Assembly (NCBI GenBank): GCA_947175975.1 | Contig: CAMWOX010000104.1 | Span: 1-6,082 of the forward strand | Length of the DNA: 6,082 bases | Reading direction: 5' to 3' | From: an uncultured Ruminococcus sp. | GTDB lineage: Bacteria; Bacillota; Clostridia; Oscillospirales; Ruminococcaceae | Shown: positions 1 through 5,988 of the stretch, in pieces | Numbering within the stretch: the first letter of the stretch is position 1 | How the letters are laid out: each line of letters begins with the position of its first letter | Notes under the pieces: model-generated | What the model was told of the DNA's origin: nothing | Databases searched by the model: none | Seen by the model: the letters and a program-made list of their open reading frames with translations, nothing else | Position numbers and translations under genes: made by a program

Positions 1-7
1 CACCAGG

Positions 8-20
8 AATATGCTATAAT
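8..20 (+). promoter_or_regulatory. Extended -10 promoter element upstream of the REC/HD-GYP gene
   Basis: Bases 15-20 are a perfect TATAAT, preceded by TGC at 12-14, giving the extended -10 form TGnTATAAT used by the housekeeping sigma factor of Gram-positive bacteria. The -35 hexamer would lie left of the window edge and cannot be checked. Transcription would begin near base 27, leaving about 60 bases of leader before the TTG start at 87. The 13 bases 8-20 recur exactly in the purL promoter at 5875-5887 on the other strand, where a properly spaced -35 is also visible, which supports this call. The alternative is that these bases are the end of an upstream coding region, since two plus-strand frames are open to the edge. 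Confidence 0.65.
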
Positions 21-72
21 TTTTGTAGGAATATATCATATGAAATCTATTGTACGATTCCATTTTCATCTG

Positions 73-78
73 AAGGAG
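73..78 (+). promoter_or_regulatory. Ribosome binding site fixing the TTG start of the REC/HD-GYP gene
   Basis: AAGGAG sits eight bases before the TTG at 87, near-ideal strength and spacing. It decides the start: this reading frame is open back to base 1 but contains no ATG, GTG or TTG upstream of 87, and the receiver domain begins only a few residues after this TTG. Confidence 0.85.
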
Positions 79-86
79 ATTTTGAC

Positions 87-1613
87 TTGAAATTAAGTGA
101 AAACAAACAAAAAATTCTGATTGTTGACGATTCTGCCATGAATCGGGATATGCTGATTGATATGCTTGAAGATGATTTTGAAATTTTCGAAGCATGTAAT
201 GGCGCAGAGGCAATGCAGGCAGTCCATAACTATGGCACAGACCTGGATTTGATGCTGCTGGATATTGTAATGCCTGAAATTGATGGCTTTGAAGTGCTGG
301 CTATGATGAAAGCCAGCAAAGTTCTGGAAGAAATTCCAGTGATCATGATTTCTTCTGAAAATCAGCCGTCTAATATCGAACGAGCCTACGAAATGGGTGT
401 AACGGATTATATCAATCGCCCGTTCAATATCTCAATTGTACGACGCAGAGTCATGAACACACTGAATCTTCATGCCAAGCAGAAAAAACTAAATCAGATT
501 ATTACAAATCTGGTTTACGAAAAGGAAAAAAACAACAGTATGATGATTAATATCCTAAGTCATATTGTAGAATTTAGAAACGGAGAAAGTGGTCTTCATG
601 TCCTGCATGTTTCATCCATTACAAATCTGCTTCTGCAACATCTGATTGAAAAAACAGACAAGTATCATCTGACACAAAGTGATATTTCATTGATCACTAT
701 CGCATCTGCACTGCATGATGTCGGAAAAATCAGCATTCCGGGTTCGATTCTGAACAAACCAGGCAAACTCACAAGTGAAGAATTTGAAAAAATGAAAACA
801 CATACTGTCATGGGTGAATCTCTGCTGAAAGAAATTCCGATCTATCAAAATGAACCGCTTGTAAAAATTGCTCGGGAAATCTGCCGCTGGCATCATGAAC
901 GTTATGATGGCAGAGGTTATCCAGATGGACTAAAAGGAGAAGAAATCCCCATTTCCGCACAAGTTATTTCTGTTGCAGATGTCTATGATGCACTTACCAG
1001 TGAAAGATGCTACAAAAAAGCATTTTCTCACGAGAAAGCACTTAACATGATTCTGAATGGTGAATGCGGCAAATTCAGCGATTTATTATTGGAATGCCTG
1101 CAAGAAGCACATAAAGAAATCATTGAGGAACTTGATGTGCAGTCTACTGTGGAATTTCATGAGAAAAATTTGCAGAATCTTGTTGGAGAATTTACGCAAT
1201 TCTACGAATTTGAAGGACTAATTCAACCACTGAAAGAGATGCTTTTGGAACAGCAGAAAACAAAATTCTATGCGGCAACAGCAGAAGAACTACAATTTGA
1301 TTATGACAAACGTACATCTGTTGTAGGAATCTCCAAATGGGGATCAAAACTGCTTGGTTTGAATACAACATTGTATTATGCACAGGAAAGATATTCTCAG
1401 TTCATGGAAGATAGTTGTTACCAACAAATCAAAGCATTGTTTCTCAGTACAACTCCAAGAAATCCGGATGTTGAAACAGATATAAAAATTACAATTAAAG
1501 GGCAACTGTATTGTGGCAGACTGGTTGCAGAAGTTTTATGGTCTGATGACGAAAAGCCCGAATATCTTGGTGCCGTTGGCAAAGTGATACATTTGTCAGA
1601 ATGCACAGAATAA
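87..1613 (+). CDS. Response regulator with REC, HD-GYP c-di-GMP phosphodiesterase and C-terminal PAS-like domain
   Basis: A 508-residue cytoplasmic protein with no signal peptide or membrane segment. Residues about 8-125 are a receiver domain: acidic pair D14/D15, phosphoacceptor D59 in LLLDIVMP, S89 at the Thr/Ser switch position. The usual lysine after strand 5 is Arg (R111 in DYINRPF). A charged helical linker (about 126-155) leads to an HD-GYP domain (about 155-345). It carries E167, H171, HDVGK at 210-214, H239, HHE at 269-271, GRGYP at 275-279 and D298, the complete ligand pattern of active HD-GYP enzymes, including the Glu and Lys seen in trinuclear-metal members. These enzymes hydrolyse c-di-GMP to pGpG or GMP. 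Residues about 346-392 look helical; about 393-503 look like a PAS fold (ELQFDYDKRT near the start, YLGAVGKVIHL near the end), which is a weaker call. The start is TTG, set by AAGGAG at 73-78. Phosphorylation of D59, perhaps through the downstream HPt protein, probably controls the phosphodiesterase. The catalytic assignment is from motifs only. Confidence 0.93.
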   Translation: MKLSENKQKILIVDDSAMNRDMLIDMLEDDFEIFEACNGAEAMQAVHNYGTDLDLMLLDIVMPEIDGFEVLAMMKASKVLEEIPVIMISSENQPSNIERAYEMGVTDYINRPFNISIVRRRVMNTLNLHAKQKKLNQIITNLVYEKEKNNSMMINILSHIVEFRNGESGLHVLHVSSITNLLLQHLIEKTDKYHLTQSDISLITIASALHDVGKISIPGSILNKPGKLTSEEFEKMKTHTVMGESLLKEIPIYQNEPLVKIAREICRWHHERYDGRGYPDGLKGEEIPISAQVISVADVYDALTSERCYKKAFSHEKALNMILNGECGKFSDLLLECLQEAHKEIIEELDVQSTVEFHEKNLQNLVGEFTQFYEFEGLIQPLKEMLLEQQKTKFYAATAEELQFDYDKRTSVVGISKWGSKLLGLNTTLYYAQERYSQFMEDSCYQQIKALFLSTTPRNPDVETDIKITIKGQLYCGRLVAEVLWSDDEKPEYLGAVGKVIHLSECTE

Positions 1614-1632
1614 GAAATCAATTTTTAGGAAG

Positions 1633-1639
1633 AAAGGAA
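1633..1639 (+). promoter_or_regulatory. Ribosome binding site in the gap before the HPt gene
   Basis: AAAGGAA is a good Shine-Dalgarno match but lies 45 bases before the HPt start at 1685, too far to serve it directly. It is seven bases before TTG 1647 and nine before GTG 1649, so it fits a short upstream ORF better. No comparable site is seen directly in front of ATG 1685. Confidence 0.6.
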
Positions 1640-1646
1640 CTGAAAT

Positions 1647-1688
1647 TTGTGGGATCCGCATATTTCAGTAATGGTTGACGAAATATGA
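1647..1688 (+). CDS. Possible 13-codon leader ORF translationally coupled to the HPt gene
   Basis: Starting at TTG 1647, seven bases after the AAAGGAA site, a frame reads MWDPHISVMVDEI and stops at TGA 1686-1688. That stop overlaps the HPt start codon as ATGA (1685-1688), the classic four-base overlap of coupled genes. This would explain why the HPt gene lacks its own Shine-Dalgarno sequence: ribosomes would reach it by finishing the leader. I do not recognise the peptide. An alternative start, GTG 1649, gives nine codons ending at 1678 and would not overlap. The ORF is short enough to arise by chance, so only the combination of site, spacing and overlap supports it. Confidence 0.4.
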   Translation: MWDPHISVMVDEI

Positions 1689-2050
1689 ATTTACAGCAAT
1701 GTTACCAGGAACTTGGCGGAGATTACAAAGATGTCATGCAAAGACTTCCTAGTGAAGCCATGATCCGAAAATTCGTACTGAAATTCCTGAATGACAAAAG
1801 TTTTGAAAATTTATGCAATGCCATGAACCAGGAAGATTACAAAGAAGCATTTATTGCCGCACATACGCTCAAAGGTATCTGCCAGAATTTATCTTTTACC
1901 AGGCTTTATCATTCCAGTTCAGAAATGGCAGATGTACTCAGAGATGGAACACAGGACATTGTAGCTGCAAAAAAATTGATTTCCATTGTGGTAGAAGACT
2001 ATCACACAACGGAAAAAGCAATCCGGAAATTTCAGGCAGAAAATGCATAA
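1685..2050 (+). CDS. Stand-alone histidine phosphotransfer (HPt) protein
   Basis: A 121-residue protein consisting of a single HPt helical-bundle domain. The phosphorylatable histidine is H60 in AAHTLKG (residues 58-64), followed by NLSF and a helix beginning TRLY, the usual order of HPt domains. No kinase, receiver or membrane region is present, so it can only relay phosphate between other proteins. ATG 1685 is the only in-frame start, because TGA lies three codons upstream (1676-1678); the opening MNLQQCYQELGGDY also fits clostridial HPt proteins as I know them. It lies 71 bases after the REC/HD-GYP gene on the same strand with no terminator between, so the two are probably co-transcribed. 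The natural inference is that it passes phosphate to or from the receiver D59; the kinase must be encoded elsewhere. No clear Shine-Dalgarno precedes it, and translation may depend on the leader ORF overlapping its start. Confidence 0.9.
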   Translation: MNLQQCYQELGGDYKDVMQRLPSEAMIRKFVLKFLNDKSFENLCNAMNQEDYKEAFIAAHTLKGICQNLSFTRLYHSSSEMADVLRDGTQDIVAAKKLISIVVEDYHTTEKAIRKFQAENA

Positions 2051-2053
2051 TTC

Positions 2054-2085
2054 AGAAAATCCCTTGCAAAAGCAAGGGATTTTCT
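2054..2085. terminator. Bidirectional rho-independent terminator between the HPt gene and purL
   Basis: A perfect 14-bp stem (2054-2067 paired with 2072-2085) closes an AAAA loop. The core is CCCTTGC/GCAAGGG and the base of the stem is AT-rich, so the transcript ends in a U-rich arm when read from either side (ATTTTCT both ways). It starts three bases after the HPt stop and lies 22 bases beyond the purL stop at 2107. It is therefore placed to end both convergent transcripts. The run of uridines after the stem is interrupted, so efficiency could differ between directions. Confidence 0.9.
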
Positions 2086-2106
2086 ACTATTTTCTGCCTA
2101 TTTTTA

Positions 2107-5100
2107 TCATGCAAAATATTTGACGCCATTTTCAAAAATATGCTGATCCTTTTCACCGGGAACGTTCTTACAGATATTTGTGCCTTTGCGTTCACTATGT
2201 CCCATTTTGCCGAGTACACGACCATCCGGAGAAGTAATGCCCTCAACTGCCTCCATGGAAGTATTCGGATTATAGCGAATATCCATTGTAGGCTTGCCGC
2301 TGAGATCCACATACTGGGTTGCAATCTGTCCGGCAGATGCCATTCTCTGGAGCAGGCTTTCTGGTGCAACGAATCTTCCCTCACCGTGAGAAATCGGGAT
2401 CGTGTGAATATCGCCAGGCTTGCAGTCCATCAGCCATGGAGATTTATTGGATGCAATTCTGGTATTGACCATCATAGACTGGTGTCTTGCAATTGTATTA
2501 AATGTCAACGTCGGAGATTCTTCTGTCATATCGACAATTTCTCCAAACGGCACAAGTCCGAGTTTGATTAATGCCTGGAAACCATTACAGATACCGAGCA
2601 TCAAACCATCCCGGTTCTTAAGCAATTCATGCACAGCATCTTTTACAGCTGGATTTCGGAAAAATGCTGTAATAAATTTACCGCTTCCCTCCGGTTCATC
2701 ACCACCAGAAAAACCGCCAGGAATCATGATCATCTGTGAATTGGCAATTTTTTCAGCTGCAATCCTTGCAGATTCCTCAATTGCATCCGCAGAAAGATTC
2801 CGGATCACAAATGTTTCTGCAATCGCACCTGCTTTTTCAAATGCTCTTGCCGTGTCATACTCACAGTTTGTACCAGGAAATACAGGAATGAATACTCTAG
2901 GCTTTGCAACTGTAATTTTCGCATGAGCGTGTACCTGCTGTTCAAAGCTGTATACTTCCGGTTTTTCAGAAGTTGTCTGGATTCTGCATGGGAAAACAGA
3001 TTCTAATTTCTCTTCCCAGATTCTCTGTAAAGATTCCATAGAAACAGAATAATCCAGTGTATAGATCTTGTATTCTTCCTGTGTATGTCCCAGAACAGAC
3101 TCATCCGGCTTTGCTTCGCCATTCAGCTCCACAATAAACGATCCATAGCAGGACTGGAACAGGATCTCCGGAGAAACCTGTCCGGCAAACTGGAATCCGA
3201 TCTTGTTACCCATACACATTTTAGCAATACCCTCTGCAACACCAGCATAGCCGACTGTCCAGACAGCTTTTGCTCTGCCATCTGCAATAATCTGTTCCAT
3301 TTGGTCAAAGATCTTTCTGAGACTGTCAAAATCCGGCAGATGATTTTCATCATAAGCAGGTTTCAGTAAAATTACCTGATCGCCTGCCTGTTTAAATTCC
3401 GTAGAAACAATAGATTCTGCATTTGCCGTGGAAACTGCAAAAGATACCAGTGTCGACGGTACATCAATCTGTTCGAATGTACCAGACATAGAATCTTTGC
3501 CACCAATGGAGGCACAGCCCAGTTCCAACTGTGCTTGATAAGCTCCTAACAATGCCGCTAATGGCTTACCCCAACGTTTCGGATCATTCTGTGTACGTTC
3601 AAAATATTCCTGGAATGTCAGCCAGCACTGGGAACGTTTACCGCCTGCTGCAATTACTTTTGCAATAGATTCCACAACAGCAAGCATTGCACCATGATAA
3701 GGACTTCTTGTGCTGATATTAGGATTATAACCCCATCCCATCAAAGAACAGGTATTTGTTTCACCATTCAGAACCGGAATCTTACAAGCCATTGCCTGGG
3801 AAGGTGTCATCTGGTAACTACCACCATAGGGCATTAACACTGTGCCAGCACCAATTGTAGAGTCAAATTTTTCTACGAGACCTTTCTGAGAGCAGACATT
3901 CAGATCCGCCATCATTTCAGACCAGCTCTCAGAAGAATCACTTGGCAATTCTGCTACTTCTTCGGCTGGTTCTTCAATCTGGATATCTGTATATTTTACA
4001 GCACCATTGGAATTAAGAAATTCTCTGGACAGATCCACAATTGTATTTCCATTCCATACCATTTTTAATCTTGGCTCATCTACAACATCCGCCACTTTGG
4101 TTGCCTGTAAATTTTCTTTTTCTGCCTCTACAATAAATCTTTCTGCATCTTCCGCAGAAACCACAACTGCCATACGTTCCTGAGATTCTGAGATTGCAAT
4201 TTCTGTACCATCCAAGCCATCATATTTCTTCGGCACTGCTCCCAGATCAATAATTAATCCGTCCGTCAGTTCGCCAATGGCTACAGATACACCGCCTGCA
4301 CCAAAATCATTACAACGTTTGATCATGCAAGTAACTTCCGGATTCCGGAACAGACGCTGTAATTTACGCTCTTCCGCAGGATTACCTTTCTGAACTTCTG
4401 CACCGCAGGATTCCAGGGATTCCAGTGTGTGAGATTTGGAAGATCCTGTCGCACCACCGCATCCGTCACGTCCTGTTTTTCCGCCCAACAGAATGACCAC
4501 ATCACCTGCAATGGGGACTTCCCTGCGAATATTTCCAGCAGGAGCAGCACCCAACACCGCACCGATTTCAAGACGTTTTGCCATATAGCCCGGATGATAG
4601 ACTTCTGCAACATGCCCGGTCGCCAAGCCGATCTGGTTACCATAGGAACTGTAGCCGTTTGCTGCACCAACAGTAATTTTTCTCTGCGGCAATTTTCCGG
4701 CAATAGTATCTTCTACAGGAACTAACGGATTCGCTGCACCAGTCACTCTCATTGCCTGATACACATAAGAACGACCGGACAACGGATCCCGGATTGCACC
4801 ACCCAAACAAGTTGCCGCACCACCGAACGGTTCAATTTCAGTCGGATGGTTATGTGTCTCATTCTTGAACATCAGAATCCAGTCAGCTTCTTCTCCGTCG
4901 ATATTTGCTTTTATTTTTACAGAACATGCATTAATTTCTTCACTCTCATCAAGAGCATCCAGCAAACCATCCGCTTTGAGTTTTCTTGCACCCATTGTTG
5001 CAAGATCCATCAATGTCAGCGGCTTGTCCTCTCTTCCGAGTGCCTTTCTGTCATCCAGATATTTCTCATAAGTGGATCTGATATATTCTGTGGGAATATC

Positions 5101-5811
5101 CACATTCTGAATATTTGTCAGGAATGTTGTATGACGGCAGTGGTCACTCCAGTAGGTATCAATCATACGGATTTCTGTAATCGTGGGATCACGATGTTCT
5201 GTATTCCGGAAATAATCCTGACAGAATTTAATATCATCATAATCCATTGCAAGACCAAATGCTTTGATAAACTCATGCAGACCAGATTCATTGAGATCAA
5301 TGAATCTTTCCAAAGTTTCCACTGTTGTAGGAATATCATAATTTGTATCCAGAGACTGATAATTCTCAAGAGATGCCTCCCGGCTTTCTACCGGATTGAT
5401 CAGATATTTCTTGATCTGTTCAAATTCAGAATCTGTACGCACGCCGGAGAGAATATAAATTCTCGCATTGCGTACACGGCAGCGTTCTTTCTGTGTCAGA
5501 ATCTGAATGCACTGTTCGCAACTGTCTGCTCTCTGATCAAACTGTCCAGGCAAATACTCCACAGCAAATAGTCTTTCCTCATTTTTCAGCTCCGGTAATT
5601 CATGATAGATTTCGTCCACAGCAGGCTCAGAGAACACTGTCGGAATTGCACGTTCAAAATCCTCCTGTGTCAACTTGTCAGCATCATAGCGGTTCAAAAT
5701 CCGCACACCGGATAAATTCAATCTGAGTGCAGTATTCAGGTCGCCCAGAACCGACTGCGCCTCCACTGCATAAGGCTGTTTCTTTTCCACATAAATCCGA
5801 AAAACAGGCAT
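2107..5811 (-). CDS. purL: Phosphoribosylformylglycinamidine synthase, single-chain form
   Basis: PurL of 1234 residues catalyses the fourth step of de novo purine synthesis: FGAR, glutamine and ATP give FGAM, glutamate, ADP and phosphate. The N-terminal region (about 1-160) is the PurS-like part. The synthetase core carries TYWSDHCRHTTF (219-230), ETHNHPTEIEPFGGAAT (318-334), RDPLSGR (341-347), NDFGAGG (501-507) and SIGGKDSMSGTF (768-779). The C-terminal glutaminase (about 970-1234) has FPGTNCEYDTARAF (978-991), PGGFSGGDEPEGSGKF (1031-1046), nucleophile C1075 in GICNGFQ, and the H1205/E1207 pair in MGHSER, so the catalytic triad is complete. The length fits the clostridial and streptococcal single-chain class, slightly shorter than the 1295-residue E. 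coli enzyme. The start is ATG 5811, set by AAAGGAG seven bases upstream. The frame stays open 51 codons further, but that stretch is the promoter and leader and encodes a Phe/Lys-rich sequence with no family match. The stop is TGA at 2107-2109. No frameshift or missing motif is seen. It is transcribed alone here, with no other pur gene adjacent. Confidence 0.98.
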   Translation of the reverse strand: MPVFRIYVEKKQPYAVEAQSVLGDLNTALRLNLSGVRILNRYDADKLTQEDFERAIPTVFSEPAVDEIYHELPELKNEERLFAVEYLPGQFDQRADSCEQCIQILTQKERCRVRNARIYILSGVRTDSEFEQIKKYLINPVESREASLENYQSLDTNYDIPTTVETLERFIDLNESGLHEFIKAFGLAMDYDDIKFCQDYFRNTEHRDPTITEIRMIDTYWSDHCRHTTFLTNIQNVDIPTEYIRSTYEKYLDDRKALGREDKPLTLMDLATMGARKLKADGLLDALDESEEINACSVKIKANIDGEEADWILMFKNETHNHPTEIEPFGGAATCLGGAIRDPLSGRSYVYQAMRVTGAANPLVPVEDTIAGKLPQRKITVGAANGYSSYGNQIGLATGHVAEVYHPGYMAKRLEIGAVLGAAPAGNIRREVPIAGDVVILLGGKTGRDGCGGATGSSKSHTLESLESCGAEVQKGNPAEERKLQRLFRNPEVTCMIKRCNDFGAGGVSVAIGELTDGLIIDLGAVPKKYDGLDGTEIAISESQERMAVVVSAEDAERFIVEAEKENLQATKVADVVDEPRLKMVWNGNTIVDLSREFLNSNGAVKYTDIQIEEPAEEVAELPSDSSESWSEMMADLNVCSQKGLVEKFDSTIGAGTVLMPYGGSYQMTPSQAMACKIPVLNGETNTCSLMGWGYNPNISTRSPYHGAMLAVVESIAKVIAAGGKRSQCWLTFQEYFERTQNDPKRWGKPLAALLGAYQAQLELGCASIGGKDSMSGTFEQIDVPSTLVSFAVSTANAESIVSTEFKQAGDQVILLKPAYDENHLPDFDSLRKIFDQMEQIIADGRAKAVWTVGYAGVAEGIAKMCMGNKIGFQFAGQVSPEILFQSCYGSFIVELNGEAKPDESVLGHTQEEYKIYTLDYSVSMESLQRIWEEKLESVFPCRIQTTSEKPEVYSFEQQVHAHAKITVAKPRVFIPVFPGTNCEYDTARAFEKAGAIAETFVIRNLSADAIEESARIAAEKIANSQMIMIPGGFSGGDEPEGSGKFITAFFRNPAVKDAVHELLKNRDGLMLGICNGFQALIKLGLVPFGEIVDMTEESPTLTFNTIARHQSMMVNTRIASNKSPWLMDCKPGDIHTIPISHGEGRFVAPESLLQRMASAGQIATQYVDLSGKPTMDIRYNPNTSMEAVEGITSPDGRVLGKMGHSERKGTNICKNVPGEKDQHIFENGVKYFA

Positions 5812-5818
5812 AACATAG

Positions 5819-5825
5819 CTCCTTT
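5819..5825 (-). promoter_or_regulatory. Ribosome binding site deciding the purL start
   Basis: Read on the minus strand, AAAGGAG ends seven bases before ATG 5811. It selects MPVFRIYVE as the N terminus over the longer open frame. Another ATG at 5816 is out of frame and sits too close to the site to be used well. Confidence 0.9.
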
Positions 5826-5851
5826 TCTTAATTGGTAAAATAATCATAACT

Positions 5852-5867
5852 GACAGTACAAGCTGTC
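5852..5867 (-). promoter_or_regulatory. Inverted repeat at the predicted 5' end of the purL transcript
   Basis: On the minus strand GACAG-CTTGTA-CTGTC forms a 5-bp inverted repeat with a 6-base centre; after an A/A mismatch one more C-G pair extends it. It begins seven to eight bases downstream of the -10 hexamer, so it covers roughly +1 to +16 of the mRNA. It could be an operator for a dimeric repressor or a 5' hairpin protecting the message. It does not resemble the Bacillus PurR box (CCGAAC core) or a purine riboswitch. Arms this short are not rare by chance. Confidence 0.35.
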
Positions 5868-5874
5868 TGCTATT

Positions 5875-5903
5875 ATTATAGCATATTATTTGAAAAAAGG
5901 CAA
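5875..5903 (-). promoter_or_regulatory. purL promoter (SigA type, extended -10)
   Basis: On the minus strand the -35 is TTGCCT (5903-5898, four of six consensus bases), the spacer is exactly 17 bases, and the -10 is a perfect TATAAT (5880-5875) preceded by TGC. Transcription should start near 5868, giving a leader of about 57 bases. The 25 bases upstream of the -35 (5904-5928) are almost pure A/T and could act as an UP element. The core AATATGCTATAAT is identical to the element at 8-20 before the REC/HD-GYP gene. Confidence 0.88.
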
Positions 5904-5928
5904 ATGTTTTTGAAAAAAATTTAAAAAA

Positions 5929-5962
5929 GCAGATATTCCGGCGGATTTTCCGAAATATCTGC
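5929..5962. terminator. Rho-independent terminator between the dockerin-like gene and purL
   Basis: GCAGATATT (5929-5937) pairs perfectly with AATATCTGC (5954-5962), and the interior can add a CGG/CCG helix after one mismatch. Read on the minus strand, the stem is followed directly by TTTTTTAAATTTTTTT (5928-5913), a strong U tract, so it should end the transcript of the gene stopping at 5989, 26 bases before the stem. Read on the plus strand it is followed by AATTTTTT, so it could work in both directions. The minus-strand role fits the gene layout. It lies outside the predicted purL transcript, so it is not a purL attenuator. Confidence 0.85.
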
Positions 5963-5988
5963 AATTTTTTCTGATTATTTCCGAATAC

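Noticed and set aside
21..86. c-di-GMP riboswitch in the leader of the HD-GYP gene
   Set aside because: An attractive idea by function, but the roughly 60-base leader lacks the length and paired-helix pattern of GEMM-type aptamers.
1649..1678. Nine-codon GTG-start ORF in the gap before the HPt gene
   Set aside because: It uses the same ribosome binding site as the TTG leader but ends seven bases before the HPt start without overlap, so it explains less.
1813..2571. Plus-strand ORF of 252 codons running from inside the HPt gene across the terminator into antisense purL
   Set aside because: It crosses two well-supported genes and a terminator in the wrong frame and encodes a Cys/His/Arg-rich sequence typical of shadow frames.
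2420..2926. Plus-strand ORF of 168 codons opposite the PurL glutaminase domain
   Set aside because: A shadow of the purL frame; low-complexity Ser/Ala/Pro composition with no recognisable motif.
4846..5571. Plus-strand ORF of 241 codons opposite purL
   Set aside because: It lies wholly antisense to conserved PurL sequence, is Cys/Ile/Phe-rich, has no domain resemblance and no ribosome binding site that I can see.
5812..5874. Purine riboswitch or PurR box controlling purL
   Set aside because: The leader is about 57 bases, too short for a purine aptamer plus expression platform, and no CCGAAC-type PurR box is visible.
5812..5964. A 51-residue N-terminal extension of PurL in the same open frame
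   Set aside because: It overlaps the promoter and leader, is Phe/Lys-rich with no family match, and the strong ribosome binding site sits right before ATG 5811.
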